A stretch of DNA of 64,000 nt from Bacteroidia bacterium (GCA_025358025.1 JANYKW010000194.1:1-64000), one strand, 5' to 3'. Shown: positions 1-9,087, numbered from the stretch's first letter. Numbers and translations: made by a program. The notes: generated by a model not told the origin, from the sequence alone.

Positions 1-44
1 AAAATATCAAGGAGCAGTTAATCGTCGAATTGTATTCGAAATAA
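1..44 (+). CDS. rpsD: 30S ribosomal protein S4, C-terminal end (partial)
   Basis: The frame ending in TAA at 42-44 reads [13 protein letters not shown], which matches the usual C-terminus of bacterial S4. The rest lies upstream of the window. Its position directly before rpoA and rplQ is the standard end of the alpha ribosomal operon in Bacteroidota. S4 is a primary 16S rRNA binder of the small subunit. Only 13 residues are visible, so the call rests on those residues plus context. Confidence 0.85.
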   Translation, partial: NIKEQLIVELYSK

Positions 45-58
45 TTAATATAAGGTTT

Positions 59-1051
59 ATGGCAATTTTAGCTTTCCAGAAGCCGGATAAGGTGATCATG
101 ATTGAGTCGGATGACAAAGTCGGTAAATTCGAATTTCGTCCGCTAGAACCCGGTTATGGTATTACCATCGGGAATGCATTACGCAGAATCTTGTTGTCAT
201 CTTTAGAGGGATATGCTATCACAACGATTAAAATCGAAGGTGTTGAGCATGAATTTTCTACAATTCCGGGAGTGATTGAAGACGTTACAGAGATGATTCT
301 AAATTTGAAACAGATTCGTTTCAAAAAAGTGGTTGAAGATTTTGACAGTGAAAAGGTTACTGTTACAATTTTCGGACAGAACAAATTCAAGGCAGGAGAC
401 ATAAACAACTTTATTACAGGTTTTCGTGTTCTGAATACGGATCTACTGATCTGCCATATGGAAACGGATGTGAAACTTCAAATTGAGTTGACCATCGAGA
501 AGGGACGCGGATATGTACCAGGAGTTGAGAACAAACCTGTTGATGAGGAGTTTGGTGTCATACCTATTGATTCTATTTTCACTCCTATAAAGAATGTGAA
601 ATATTCCGTCGAAAACTATCGGGTTGAACAGAAGACTGATTATGAAAAATTAATTATTGATATTCATACTGATGGGTCTATCCATCCGAAAGATGCATTG
701 AAGGAAGCTGCTAAAATTCTGATATACCATTTCATGCTCTTTTCTGACGAGAAAATTACACTTGACTCAGATGAGAAATTTGCCAACGAAGAATTTGATG
801 AGGAAATTCTGCACATGCGTCAGTTGCTGAAAAACAAACTGGTTGATCTTGATCTTTCTGTACGTGCACTTAACTGCCTGAAGGCTGCTGATGTGGAGAC
901 TCTCGGAGAGCTGGTTACTTACAACCGGAATGACCTGTTGAAATTCAGAAATTTTGGCAAGAAATCCCTCACTGAACTCGATGATTTGTTGGTTAATCTT
1001 AATTTGAGTTTCGGGATGGATATCAGTAAGTATAAATTAGACAAGGAATAA
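59..1051 (+). CDS. rpoA: DNA-directed RNA polymerase subunit alpha
   Basis: The 330-residue product has the length and layout of RpoA. The N-terminal dimerisation domain carries the [20 protein letters not shown] motif near residue 35. After a linker, the C-terminal domain has the helix-hairpin-helix region [20 protein letters not shown] near residue 270 that contacts DNA and activators. Alpha assembles as a dimer and seeds the beta/beta' assembly. The gene follows rpsD by 14 bases and precedes rplQ by 5, so it is co-transcribed with ribosomal protein genes. ATG at 59 is the natural start. Confidence 0.98.
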   Translation: MAILAFQKPDKVIMIESDDKVGKFEFRPLEPGYGITIGNALRRILLSSLEGYAITTIKIEGVEHEFSTIPGVIEDVTEMILNLKQIRFKKVVEDFDSEKVTVTIFGQNKFKAGDINNFITGFRVLNTDLLICHMETDVKLQIELTIEKGRGYVPGVENKPVDEEFGVIPIDSIFTPIKNVKYSVENYRVEQKTDYEKLIIDIHTDGSIHPKDALKEAAKILIYHFMLFSDEKITLDSDEKFANEEFDEEILHMRQLLKNKLVDLDLSVRALNCLKAADVETLGELVTYNRNDLLKFRNFGKKSLTELDDLLVNLNLSFGMDISKYKLDKE

Positions 1052-1056
1052 TTGAA

Positions 1057-1542
1057 ATGAGACATAGAAAAGGGTTTAATCATTTAGGAAGAACCAGCTC
1101 ACACAGGAAAGCAATGCTTTCCAATATGGCAAACTCACTTTTGCTGCACAAGCGTATTACTACAACCCTTGCAAAAGCAAAAGAGCTGAGAAAATTTGTT
1201 GAACCATTGATTACTCGTGCCAAACAGGATTCGACCCACAACAGAAGGGAAGTTTTCAGTGATTTGAAAAGTAAATCAGTCGTGACTGAACTGTTCCGCG
1301 ATATTATTGTAAAAATTGGCGAGCGCCCGGGAGGATATACCAGAATATTGAAAACGGGAAACCGTTTGGGTGATAACGCTGAAATGTGTATAATAGAACT
1401 TGTTGACTACAACGAAAACATGTTGTCAACACCGAAAGCAGATACAACAAAGAAACGACGAACCCGTAAGCCTAAGAAAGCGGAAACTCCTGCAAAAGAG
1501 GTTGTTAAAGTTGAAGCAACTGCGGAAGAATCTCCTTCCTAA
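1057..1542 (+). CDS. rplQ: 50S ribosomal protein L17
   Basis: The first 120 residues are a typical L17: an [19 protein letters not shown] start, [25 protein letters not shown], and a [16 protein letters not shown] segment. L17 binds 23S rRNA near the polypeptide exit tunnel. The protein is 161 residues because of a 40-residue charged tail rich in Lys, Glu, Thr and Ala ([17 protein letters not shown]), an extension common in Bacteroidota L17. It is the last gene of the operon and is followed by a clear terminator. Confidence 0.97.
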   Translation: MRHRKGFNHLGRTSSHRKAMLSNMANSLLLHKRITTTLAKAKELRKFVEPLITRAKQDSTHNRREVFSDLKSKSVVTELFRDIIVKIGERPGGYTRILKTGNRLGDNAEMCIIELVDYNENMLSTPKADTTKKRRTRKPKKAETPAKEVVKVEATAEESPS

Positions 1543-1566
1543 TTCTTCGGATTCATAAATACTGAC

Positions 1567-1598
1567 AAAAGCCATCCATTGAGGGTGGCTTTTGTTTT
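1567..1598 (+). terminator. Rho-independent terminator after rplQ
   Basis: AAAAGCCATCC and GGGTGGCTTTT form an 11-pair stem (one G-U) around an ATTGA loop, followed by a T-rich stretch. It lies 25 bases after the rplQ stop and closes the alpha operon. The 190 bases between it and the citrate synthase gene hold AT-rich sequence and two copies of TGAATTCAT; no gene or clear promoter was recognised there. Confidence 0.85.
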
Positions 1599-1788
1599 GG
1601 TAAATTATGAGAATTTTTGTTCGGGTATTTTTTTTTTAAATATTTACCTTCTTTGTTAGATAAATATATAAATGAATTCATTTTTTGTGTAATTTTCACC
1701 TGCATATCAGTAAGATCTTCAGGTTTATGTTTGGAGATGTGGCGGTTGTGAATTCATGTAAATAGATAACTAACATTATTGACTCTTT

Positions 1789-3102
1789 ATGGAATACATT
1801 AAGCAGAAGCTTTTAAAGAAGGGTGAAGAAGAGCGCCTTGTAGTAAAACGGTTGATCAGCGAATTTGGAAGTACCGTGCTTGAATCGGTTAATATAGATC
1901 AGGTACTTACTGGAATGAAGGGGATCACAGGTTTATTGACAGTAACCTCCAAACTTAATCCAAATACCGGAATAACCTACCGGGGATATACCATTCCTGA
2001 GATTCAACAGAAATTACCAAAGGTAAGGCCAGAGGGTGAGCCGCTTTCCGAGGGACTTTTCTATCTTTTTCTGCTTAACGAAATTCCCACCAAAGTGGAA
2101 GTAGATGCACTGAGCAGAGAGTGGGTAAGCCGCAGTGAACTTCCCGAGCATGTTATGGAGATTATGGATGCAATGCCTCTGACGAGTAAACCAATGACCC
2201 AGTTCAGTACTGCCATATTGGCCATGGCAACTGAATCGAAATTTCAGAAAGCACATCGTGACGGTCTGCATAAGAACGATTACTGGAATACAACATTTGA
2301 GGATGTAATGGATTTAATAGCTCGTCTTCCTGTGGTAGCTGCATACATTTATCGACGCAACTACAAAGACGGTAAGTTTATACCTCCTGATCCCAATCTG
2401 GATTGGGCAGCAAATTTTGCCCATATGATGGGATATGACAGTGACGAAGTATACCGTCTTTTCAGGATGTACATGATGGTTCATGCAGACCATGAAGGAG
2501 GAAATGTTTCTGCACATGCCACACACCTGGTCGGTTCTGCCCTGAGTAATCCTTATTATTCATATGCTGCCGGGATGCTTGGTTTAGCTGGTCCTTTGCA
2601 TGGATATGCCAACCAGGAGGTGATCAACTGGATTTTTGAGATGCAGGAAGAGATAGGCACCAGCGATACGGAAGAGGAGGAGAGAGCCAAAATTGAAGCA
2701 TATGTTCGCAAAACCATCTCTTCAGGTCAGGTGGTTCCGGGTTATGGTCATGCAGTATTGCGGGTAACCGATCCGCGTTTTATTGCACAACAGCTATTTG
2801 CTCAGAAATATGTAGAGAATGACAGTTTGGTTAATACTGTTAACCTCCTTTATGATATTGTTCCTCCAATTTTGCAGTCACTGGGCAAAATAAAAAATCC
2901 CTGGCCAAATGTGGATGCATTCTCCGGCTCATTGCTGATGCATTATGGTATTAAAGAACATTTCTTTTATACAGTCATGTTTGGTGTGAGCCGTTCCCTT
3001 GGTGTACTGGCTCAGTTGGTTTGGGATAGAATGTACAATCTGCCATTGGAGAGGCCATCCTCCGAAACGCTGGAGTTTTTCAAACAGAAAGCGGGGATTT
3101 AA
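1789..3102 (+). CDS. gltA: Citrate synthase (eukaryote-like type)
   Basis: Citrate synthase condenses oxaloacetate and acetyl-CoA at the entry to the TCA cycle. The 437-residue protein resembles the mitochondrial-type enzymes: GMKGITGLLTVTSKLNPNTGITYRGYTIPE near the N-terminus, HADHEGGNVSAHATHLVGSALSNPYYSYAAGMLGLAGPLHG (first catalytic His region), and VPGYGHAVLRVTDPR (second His). Bacteroidota are known to carry this form rather than the hexameric enterobacterial one. The gene stands alone; a 246-base gap precedes it and a repeat-rich gap follows it. Confidence 0.95.
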   Translation: MEYIKQKLLKKGEEERLVVKRLISEFGSTVLESVNIDQVLTGMKGITGLLTVTSKLNPNTGITYRGYTIPEIQQKLPKVRPEGEPLSEGLFYLFLLNEIPTKVEVDALSREWVSRSELPEHVMEIMDAMPLTSKPMTQFSTAILAMATESKFQKAHRDGLHKNDYWNTTFEDVMDLIARLPVVAAYIYRRNYKDGKFIPPDPNLDWAANFAHMMGYDSDEVYRLFRMYMMVHADHEGGNVSAHATHLVGSALSNPYYSYAAGMLGLAGPLHGYANQEVINWIFEMQEEIGTSDTEEEERAKIEAYVRKTISSGQVVPGYGHAVLRVTDPRFIAQQLFAQKYVENDSLVNTVNLLYDIVPPILQSLGKIKNPWPNVDAFSGSLLMHYGIKEHFFYTVMFGVSRSLGVLAQLVWDRMYNLPLERPSSETLEFFKQKAGI

Positions 3103-3136
3103 GAGCCCATTCATTACCGCCAGGCAGAAGTAGAAG

Positions 3137-3206
3137 CACAGAGGTCCACAGAGCATAAGAATCTTAATCTCTGCGAAACTTTGTGCTTTTCTGTGTTACT
3201 CCGTGT
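3137..3206. repeat. CACAGAG-type intergenic repeat
   Basis: Between citrate synthase and ubiD, short units such as CACAGAG, CTCTGCG, CTTTGTG and CTCCGTG recur. The left part (CACAGAGGTCCACAGAG) is roughly inverted with respect to the right part (CTCTGCGAAACTTTGTG...TTCTGTG). Low-complexity blocks of this wording occur between genes in many bacterial genomes. It may form a hairpin between these two genes; no coding potential is apparent. Confidence 0.5.
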
Positions 3207-3237
3207 AATACGTAAACATGTCACCAGAAATTTTAAT

Positions 3238-5148
3238 ATGTCATACAATGGGTTAAAAGATTTTGTATTGGTTTTGGAACGGAACAATGAACTGATAAGG
3301 ATCAATCAGAAAGTTGATACCATTCTTGAAATCACAGAGATCGCGGATCGTATTTCCAAAAGTCCCGGCGGAGGGAAGGCTCTTTTGTTTGAGAACAATG
3401 GAACAGCCTTCCCTCTTCTCATGAATGCATTTGGATCCAAATCCAGGATTTGCATGGCATTGGGACAGCCTTCCCTTGATCGTGCAGCGGAGGAGCTGGA
3501 AGAACTGTTTAAGCAATTGGGGGGACCAGCAGAGAATTTTCTGGACAAGTTAAAATTACTTCCATTACTATCCAGAATCGCATCCTGGATGCCGAAAAAG
3601 AAATCCGGAAGAGGCAGGTGTCAGGAGGTCGTGATGGAACAGCCCGATTTGACCATGTTGCCGGTATTGACATGCTGGCCGGCCGATGGCGGACCATTTA
3701 TTACATTGCCGGGTGTGGTTACACGCGATCCGGAAACAGGGGTTAGAAATGTAGGGATGTACAGGATGCAGGTTTTTGGTCCAAATACTACAGGAATGCA
3801 TTGGCACAAGCACAAAACTGGCGCCCGTCATTATAACGGGTACAAAAGAATGGGTAAAATAATGCCTGTTTCTGTTGTTCTGGGTGGGGATCCTGCCTAT
3901 ACCTACGCAGCCACTGCACCGCTGCCCGATCAAATTGACGAATACATGCTTGCCGGATTTTTAAGAAAAAAGAAAGTTGAACTTGTCAGGTGCCTGACCA
4001 ACGACCTGGAAGTGCCTGACGATGCTGATATTATTATTGAAGGATATGTTGATCCTTCAGAGGAGTTGGTTTGGGAAGGACCTTTTGGCGACCATACCGG
4101 TTTTTATTCTTTGGCTGATTGGTATCCGCTGTTTCATGTAACTTGTATTACCCACCGGAGAGATGCTATATATCCGGCGACCATCGTTGGAATTCCCCCG
4201 CAGGAAGATGCCTATATCGGACTGGCAACCGAGAAGATTTTTCTTGCTCCGATGAAAATGACCATGATCCCGGAGCTTAAGGACCTATACCTTCCACCCG
4301 AAGGAGTTGCCCATAATCTTACCCTGGCCCGCATAGAAAAAAATTATGCCGGTCAGGCTTTAAAGACCATGAATGCCATGTGGGGTGCGGGACAGATGAT
4401 GTTCAATAAAATCATGCTGGTCACAGATCAGGATAATCCATGGGATAACATGGAGGAGTTTGTCAAAAAGATTAGTGACAGAATTGATCCGGTCCATGAT
4501 ATTGTATTCTCTTCCGGTCCAATGGATGTCCTTGATCACTCATCCTCCAGATTTGCATTTGGATCCAAGATGGGAATTGATGCAACCACAAAATTTGCCG
4601 AGGAGCTTGAGGATATTCAGGTTGATAAAGTTGTTCCCAAAGCATCTGAGTTTCAAAATCTGATCTGTGAGATTCCTGTAATCAAAACCATGGAAACATC
4701 ATTGCTGGATAAAGGAATCTCAGCGCTGATCCTTGGGATTGAGAAAGAATCAAGTTTTAACTTGCCTGACCTGACAAAGTTGTTATTGAAGCATCAGGCA
4801 ATTCGGCGGGTTAAATTTATTCTTTTAGTGGATTCAGCACTTCCGATTGAAAATCCGGAAATTGTTGTCTGGTATATTACAGGTAACATTGATCCAAAAC
4901 GGGACTGTAAAATTTTTGAGGCAACACATTTGCACGAAGTACCCCATATGGTAGTTGATGGAACACGTAAAACTTCCCGGGATGGCTTTAACCGCGACTG
5001 GCCTAATCCGGTTTTATCTTCGCCAGAAACGATAAGTCAGGTCGACAGCAGGTGGAGTGAGTTTGGATTGGGCGCATTGATTCCTTCACCTTCTTTGATC
5101 TATTATCCGCTGAAACGTGGCGAGGGCGCGGTATCTTTATCGTTTTAA
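3238..5148 (+). CDS. UbiD-family decarboxylase (prenyl-FMN dependent, quinone biosynthesis type)
   Basis: UbiD enzymes decarboxylate aromatic or unsaturated acids using prenylated FMN, here probably in menaquinone synthesis. The product is about 636 residues, longer than E. coli UbiD, as in the Bacteroidota 'menaquinone biosynthesis decarboxylase' group. Family segments seen are LPVLTCWPADGGPFITLPGV, GMYRMQVFGPNTTGMHWHKHKT, WEGPFGDHTGFY (with the conserved acidic residue of the active site) and GIPPQEDAYIG. ATG at 3238 (MSYNGLKDFV) is chosen over an upstream in-frame TTG at 3181, because the preceding residues are encoded by the intergenic repeat. No ubiX partner lies in the window. Confidence 0.88.
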   Translation: MSYNGLKDFVLVLERNNELIRINQKVDTILEITEIADRISKSPGGGKALLFENNGTAFPLLMNAFGSKSRICMALGQPSLDRAAEELEELFKQLGGPAENFLDKLKLLPLLSRIASWMPKKKSGRGRCQEVVMEQPDLTMLPVLTCWPADGGPFITLPGVVTRDPETGVRNVGMYRMQVFGPNTTGMHWHKHKTGARHYNGYKRMGKIMPVSVVLGGDPAYTYAATAPLPDQIDEYMLAGFLRKKKVELVRCLTNDLEVPDDADIIIEGYVDPSEELVWEGPFGDHTGFYSLADWYPLFHVTCITHRRDAIYPATIVGIPPQEDAYIGLATEKIFLAPMKMTMIPELKDLYLPPEGVAHNLTLARIEKNYAGQALKTMNAMWGAGQMMFNKIMLVTDQDNPWDNMEEFVKKISDRIDPVHDIVFSSGPMDVLDHSSSRFAFGSKMGIDATTKFAEELEDIQVDKVVPKASEFQNLICEIPVIKTMETSLLDKGISALILGIEKESSFNLPDLTKLLLKHQAIRRVKFILLVDSALPIENPEIVVWYITGNIDPKRDCKIFEATHLHEVPHMVVDGTRKTSRDGFNRDWPNPVLSSPETISQVDSRWSEFGLGALIPSPSLIYYPLKRGEGAVSLSF

Positions 5149-5150
5149 AT

Positions 5151-5181
5151 TTTGTTGGATACAATATTTTTTTTAACTTTA
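5151..5181 (+). promoter_or_regulatory. Bacteroidota-type promoter of the rubrerythrin operon
   Basis: TTTG at 5151-5154 and TAACTTTA at 5174-5181 are separated by 19 bases, close to the Bacteroidota consensus TTTG-N19-TAnnTTTG with one mismatch in the -7 box. Transcription would begin near 5187 and reach the rubrerythrin start at 5240. Confidence 0.6.
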
Positions 5182-5239
5182 GCACAAATCGGTCGATAAA
5201 TTATTTTCCATGTTCCTGTTTACAAATTAAATACTAGTT

Positions 5240-5815
5240 ATGAATACACTAAAAGGTTCAAAAACAGAACAAAATCTTCTGAAGGCATTTGCAGGAGAGT
5301 CTCAGGCCAGGATGCGTTACGACTATTATGCAAAGCAGGCAAAAAAGGAGGGACTGGAACAGATAGCCTCAATTTTTGAAGAAACATCCCTGAACGAGCG
5401 TTCGCATGCAAAACAATTCTTTAAATTTCTTGAAGGAGGAATGGTTGAAATAACGGCTTCCTATCCTGCCGGAAGGGTTGGGTCAACACTCGAAAATTTA
5501 AAAGCGGCTGCTGACGGTGAAAATGAAGAATGGACAGAATTGTATCCGGAATTTGCACGCATTGCTGAAGAAGAGGGTTTTAAGGCTGTAGCTGCAATAT
5601 TTAAGATGATTTCGAGGGTAGAAAAGGCTCATGAAGAAAGATACAGAACTTTGTATGACAATCTTGAATCTGGCATGGTTTTTAAAAGAGGGGATAAGGT
5701 AGTATGGAAATGCCTGGTATGTGGTTATTTACATGAAGCAGTGAGCGCACCTCAGATCTGTCCGATATGTGGCCATCCTCAGGCTTATTTTGAAATCCAG
5801 GGGAAAAATTACTAA
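5240..5815 (+). CDS. rbr: Rubrerythrin
   Basis: Rubrerythrin is a cytoplasmic di-iron peroxidase that protects anaerobes from hydrogen peroxide. The 191-residue protein has an N-terminal four-helix ferritin-like domain with iron-ligand motifs [30 protein letters not shown] and [11 protein letters not shown]. The C-terminal rubredoxin domain has two CxxC pairs (CLVCGY and CPICGH) for one FeS4 centre. The deaminase gene follows after 5 bases, so the two are likely one transcript. Its presence suits an anaerobic or microaerophilic host. Confidence 0.96.
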   Translation: MNTLKGSKTEQNLLKAFAGESQARMRYDYYAKQAKKEGLEQIASIFEETSLNERSHAKQFFKFLEGGMVEITASYPAGRVGSTLENLKAAADGENEEWTELYPEFARIAEEEGFKAVAAIFKMISRVEKAHEERYRTLYDNLESGMVFKRGDKVVWKCLVCGYLHEAVSAPQICPICGHPQAYFEIQGKNY

Positions 5816-5820
5816 CCTGA

Positions 5821-6831
5821 ATGACAGTTCTTCATGATTTTATACGGGCATTGCCCAAAGCAGAATTACACATTCATATTGAGGGATGCATTGAACCTGA
5901 GTTGATGTTTCATTTGGCAGAACGGAATGGGATCAAATTGAAGTATCCTTCCGCAGATTCTTTGCGAAATGCTTACCGGTTTGAGAATCTTCAGGATTTT
6001 TTGGATATTTATTATGCCGGTAGTTCTGTCCTGCTGTATGAACAGGATTTTTATGACATTACCTGGGCCTACCTGCTGAAAGCTCAGGAGAACAATATCC
6101 TGCATACAGAGGTGATGTTCGATCCACAGGCTCATACCTCACGGGGAGTTCCTTTCAGTGCCGTTATTGGGGGAATCTATCGTGCTTTGGTTGATGGCTA
6201 CGAGAAACTTGGGATTTCCTTCAGATTGATACTTTCATTCCTTCGGCACCTGAGCGCGGAAGATGGATTCAAAACGCTGGAAGAGGCGGTTCCTTTTCAG
6301 GGCTGGATAACTGCAGTGGGCCTGGATTCTTCGGAGAAGAACTTTCCCCCCGATTTATTTGCTGATTTGTTTGAAAAGGCTATAGAGATGGGCTTCCTTA
6401 CAGTTGCACATGCAGGAGAGGATGGCCCACCCGAATATATCTGGGCCGCTCTCGATCTATTGAAAGCATCCCGTATTGATCATGGAAACAGTGCAATACA
6501 AGATTCGGATCTGGTTGATGTTTTGGGAATCTACGAGATTCCTCTCACATCCTGTCCAATTTCCAATCTTAAGCTGAAATTAATTCAATCTATGGCCGAT
6601 CATCCTTTGAAAGAGATGCTTGACAGGGGGATAAAAGTCAATGTTAATTCAGATGATCCGGCCTATTTCGGGGGATATCTCAATGATAACTTTATCGCGG
6701 TGGCAGATGCGCTAAATTTATCGAAAGACGAGATCGTTCATCTTGTTAAAAATTCATTTGAGGCTTCCTTTATCACCGATGGAGAGAAAAGAGCCTTTCT
6801 TAAAAAAGTTGAAGAAGCTTCTTGTTATTAA
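5821..6831 (+). CDS. Adenosine deaminase-family enzyme, adenine deaminase (Aah1) type
   Basis: This purine salvage enzyme binds zinc through H17 and H19 (LHIHIEG), the His of HAGEDG near 197 (with catalytic Glu200) and an Asp in NVNSDDPAYFGGY near 277. The C-terminal wording RIDHGNSAIQDSDLV, TSCPISNLKLKLI, MADHPLKEML and NSDDPAYFGGYLN resembles the fungal/Pseudomonas adenine deaminases more than classical adenosine deaminases, so adenine to hypoxanthine is the likelier reaction. This specificity is inferred from motif wording. It is 336 residues, co-directional with rubrerythrin, and ends at a bidirectional terminator. Confidence 0.85.
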   Translation: MTVLHDFIRALPKAELHIHIEGCIEPELMFHLAERNGIKLKYPSADSLRNAYRFENLQDFLDIYYAGSSVLLYEQDFYDITWAYLLKAQENNILHTEVMFDPQAHTSRGVPFSAVIGGIYRALVDGYEKLGISFRLILSFLRHLSAEDGFKTLEEAVPFQGWITAVGLDSSEKNFPPDLFADLFEKAIEMGFLTVAHAGEDGPPEYIWAALDLLKASRIDHGNSAIQDSDLVDVLGIYEIPLTSCPISNLKLKLIQSMADHPLKEMLDRGIKVNVNSDDPAYFGGYLNDNFIAVADALNLSKDEIVHLVKNSFEASFITDGEKRAFLKKVEEASCY

Positions 6832-6863
6832 ATTCAGGCTTCTTTTTGCTATGTCTGAAAAAT

Positions 6864-6911
6864 AAGGATAAAGGATAAGAGGATATCCTCTATCCTTTAA
6901 ACTTTATCCTT
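6864..6911. terminator. Bidirectional terminator between convergent deaminase and trpB2 genes
   Basis: AAGGATAAAGGATA on the left pairs with TATCCTTT and TTTATCCTT on the right around a perfect AGAGGATATCCTCT core. The long imperfect hairpin sits exactly between the stops of two convergent genes and could end transcription from both sides. The units are GGATAAA-like repeats. Confidence 0.65.
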
Positions 6912-6914
6912 CCT

Positions 6915-8276
6915 CTAAGGTTTCGGATACCCGTCCATCTGGTGAAGATTGTCGCCGATTTCCTTGTCCGACATTTCGTAGTCTGAAAGTTGTCCCCGCA
7001 TATATTTGTCATAACCTACGAGGTCCATCAACCCATGACCGGAGAGGTTAAAGATGATGATTTTTTCCTTGCCCTCCTCTTTTGCTTTTTTTGCTTCGCG
7101 GATGGTAGCGGCAATGGCATGGGTTGTTTCCGGTGCCGGAACGATACCTTCCGTTTTAGCGAAAAGCATACCTGCCTCGAAACATTCAGACTGGTTGATA
7201 GCGATTGGAGTAACATAACCTGCTCTCACTGCAGCACTTACCAATGGTGACATGCCATGATAGCGCAAACCGCCAGCATGGATGGGTGCAGGTATAAAGT
7301 TGTGTCCAAGACTATACATCGGTAACAACGGGGTCATTTTGGCGATATCCCCATGATCATACATAAATGTCCCTTTCGTCAGGGTAGGGCAGGAGGCTGG
7401 CTCCGCACCAATAATTTCAATATCGTCACCATTGATTTTATCCTGAATGAACGGGAAAGCGAGTCCGGCAAAATTGCTTCCTCCCCCGCAACAGCCAATT
7501 ACGATATCAGGCTTTTTGATGCCGACTTTTGCCAACTGCTTTTTGGCTTCCAGTCCAATAACTGTCTGATGCAACATGACGTGGTTGAGAACGGAACCCA
7601 GTCCGTAACGGGTTTTCCCGGTAGGGTCTGTTACGGCTGCTTCAATCGCTTCGGAAATGGCAATACCCAAACTTCCCGGAGTATCCGGAAACTCGGCCAA
7701 TACGGCACGACCCGCAGCGGTTTCCATACTTGGACTTGCCACACAAGTTCCACCCCATGTGTTCATCAGGATTTGGCGAAATGGTTTTTGTTCATAGCTG
7801 ACCCTGACCATGAAGACTTTGCACTCAATGCCGCCAATCAGAGCGCAGGCAAAGGAGAGGGCACTGCCCCACTGACCTGCCCCGGTCTCCGTGGTAATTC
7901 TTTTGATTCCGAATTGTTTGTTGTACCAGGCTTGGGGAATGGCGGTGTTGGGTTTATGACTTCCGGCAGGGGATACACTTTCGTTTTTGTAAAAAATTTT
8001 AGCAGGAGTTCCCAATGCTTTTTCCAGTTCAAAGGCGCGAATCAAAGGACTGGGTCTCCAAATCTTTAACATCCCCTGAACTTCTTCCGGAATACTGATC
8101 CAACGCTCGGTACTTACTTCCTGTTCGATCAGGTTCATAGGGAAAACGGGTGCAAGCATTTCAGGTGAGATGGGCTTTCCGTCCGGACCAAGAGGAGGAA
8201 GCATCGGAAGATCAGCTGCGAGGTTATACCATTTTTTTGGCATTTCCGATTCATCGAGATAAATTTTCTTTTCCAT
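6915..8276 (-). CDS. trpB: TrpB2-type tryptophan synthase beta chain (PLP enzyme)
   Basis: TrpB joins indole and serine to make tryptophan. The 453-residue product is of the longer TrpB2 class, with an N-terminal extension containing [25 protein letters not shown]-like wording that TrpB1 lacks. PLP-binding Lys108 lies in SHKPNT, followed by [13 protein letters not shown] and the phosphate-binding CCGGGSNF loop. There is no trpA or other trp gene nearby, which fits the stand-alone, indole-salvaging TrpB2 pattern. The gene is preceded by a Trp-codon leader peptide and terminator (8308-8442), so attenuation by tryptophan supply is strongly suggested. Confidence 0.92.
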   Translation of the reverse strand: MEKKIYLDESEMPKKWYNLAADLPMLPPLGPDGKPISPEMLAPVFPMNLIEQEVSTERWISIPEEVQGMLKIWRPSPLIRAFELEKALGTPAKIFYKNESVSPAGSHKPNTAIPQAWYNKQFGIKRITTETGAGQWGSALSFACALIGGIECKVFMVRVSYEQKPFRQILMNTWGGTCVASPSMETAAGRAVLAEFPDTPGSLGIAISEAIEAAVTDPTGKTRYGLGSVLNHVMLHQTVIGLEAKKQLAKVGIKKPDIVIGCCGGGSNFAGLAFPFIQDKINGDDIEIIGAEPASCPTLTKGTFMYDHGDIAKMTPLLPMYSLGHNFIPAPIHAGGLRYHGMSPLVSAAVRAGYVTPIAINQSECFEAGMLFAKTEGIVPAPETTHAIAATIREAKKAKEEGKEKIIIFNLSGHGLMDLVGYDKYMRGQLSDYEMSDKEIGDNLHQMDGYPKP

Positions 8277-8307
8277 TTTTTCTGGGTTTATTATTTCGAA
8301 ATCAATT

Positions 8308-8352
8308 AAAAAAGGAAAGGGGAGATGCTGCGTAAACAGACATATCCCCTTT
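8308..8352 (-). terminator. Attenuator terminator in the trpB2 leader
   Basis: On the minus strand AAAGGGGA (8352-8345) pairs with TCCCCTTT (8323-8316). The stem continues inward as ATG(t)CTG with CAGCAT, and six T follow a CC dinucleotide at 8313-8308. This intrinsic terminator lies between the leader peptide stop and the trpB2 start, so readthrough would be needed for trpB2 expression. An alternative pairing of GCGTAGG at the leader stop with TTTACGC in this hairpin is possible. The leader also has AATTACAGG and CCTGTAATT, which are fully complementary. Confidence 0.8.
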
Positions 8353-8376
8353 ATGGTTTAATTACAGGTATACCGC

Positions 8377-8442
8377 CTACGCTTCTTGTATCAAGTCGCG
8401 CCAAAGCCAGTTCGAGCCCCTGTAATTTGTAAGTGTAATCAT
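8377..8442 (-). CDS. trpL: Tryptophan leader peptide (attenuator peptide)
   Basis: A 21-codon reading frame runs ATG (8442-8440) to TAG (8379-8377) on the minus strand. It contains the codons TGG CTT TGG, that is NWLWRDL, two Trp in three residues near its end. Ribosome stalling there when charged tRNA-Trp is scarce would change the folding of the downstream RNA and prevent the terminator at 8352-8308. The frame starts about 17 bases after the expected transcription start of the promoter at 8494-8465. It shows no similarity to a functional protein; its role is regulatory by position and codon content. Confidence 0.8.
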   Translation of the reverse strand: MITLTNYRGSNWLWRDLIQEA

Positions 8443-8464
8443 ATTTTTTATCCTAAACTGTGAG

Positions 8465-8494
8465 CGAAAGTAAGAATTATTTTAAATTTCACAA
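8465..8494 (-). promoter_or_regulatory. Promoter of the trpL-trpB2 transcript
   Basis: On the minus strand TTG (8494-8492) and TACTTTCG (8472-8465) are 19 bases apart, matching the Bacteroidota promoter layout with one mismatch in TAnnTTTG. It lies just upstream of the Trp leader peptide. Confidence 0.65.
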
Positions 8495-8595
8495 TGGTTC
8501 TGTAAAAATAATTTCAAATAGAAGAACTTTGAAAGTTTAGATCTGGGAGTTGAGAGAAGAAAAATGAGGGATAATCAAAATATTTTTATTTTCAT

Positions 8596-8632
8596 AAAAA
8601 AAGGCCGCTGGTTTTTCAACCAGGACCTTTTT
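8596..8632 (-). terminator. Terminator after the OsmC gene
   Basis: AAAAAGG and CCTTTTT flank a second stem CTGGTT/AACCAG with an internal mismatch of three bases. On the minus strand the hairpin follows the OsmC-family stop by about 35 bases and ends in a T run. It separates that gene from the trpB2 transcription unit. Confidence 0.75.
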
Positions 8633-8667
8633 GACGTTACAAGCTTTAAAAATTGATAAATAGAGAT

Positions 8668-9087
8668 TTATGCTTTGTGCAACACAATCTCGTGTGTGAC
8701 CGGAATTCCTTTTTTAAGTGTGGCTGCGACCCCGCAATAGCGCTCATCCGACAAGTTAACCGCCTTTTCGAGCTTTTCCATTGGAAGGTCCTTCCCCCAG
8801 AACTCGTAGATAATATGGAGTGAAGTGAAATGTTTTGGGTGTTCTTCTGTCATTTCCCCTTCTACTTTCACATTCAAGTCGACAAGTTCTACCCTCATCT
8901 TTTCAAGAATAGAGACAATATCCATCCCCGTGCACCCAGCTAGTGCTACCAGCATCAAAGCTTTTGGTCTCGGGCCCAGATCGCTTCCTCCATTGGACTG
9001 ATCTGCATCAATGGTTAATTTGTGGCCGTAAAGTTCGGTCTCGAATGTCATTCCTTTCTTCCAGGTGAGATTAATTTCTTGCTTCAT
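8668..9087 (-). CDS. OsmC/Ohr-family protein (peroxide-reducing thiol protein)
   Basis: OsmC-family proteins reduce organic hydroperoxides with a pair of cysteines. Here the pair is Cys52 (ALAGCTGMD) and Cys118 (DERYCGVAA), in the expected positions of a 139-residue protein. The KGMTFETELYGHKLTIDADQSNGG start and LGPRPKALMLVALAGC are typical of the YhfA-like branch. The gene lies in the same direction as thioredoxin, 111 bases downstream of it; the gap contains GGATT-type repeats. Together with rubrerythrin and thioredoxin it makes a small cluster of redox protection genes. Confidence 0.88.
   Translation of the reverse strand: MKQEINLTWKKGMTFETELYGHKLTIDADQSNGGSDLGPRPKALMLVALAGCTGMDIVSILEKMRVELVDLNVKVEGEMTEEHPKHFTSLHIIYEFWGKDLPMEKLEKAVNLSDERYCGVAATLKKGIPVTHEIVLHKA

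Noticed and set aside
7353-8069. A 238-codon plus-strand frame opposite trpB2
   Set aside because: It is antisense to a clearly conserved PLP enzyme and shows no family motifs; it is a shadow of the real gene.
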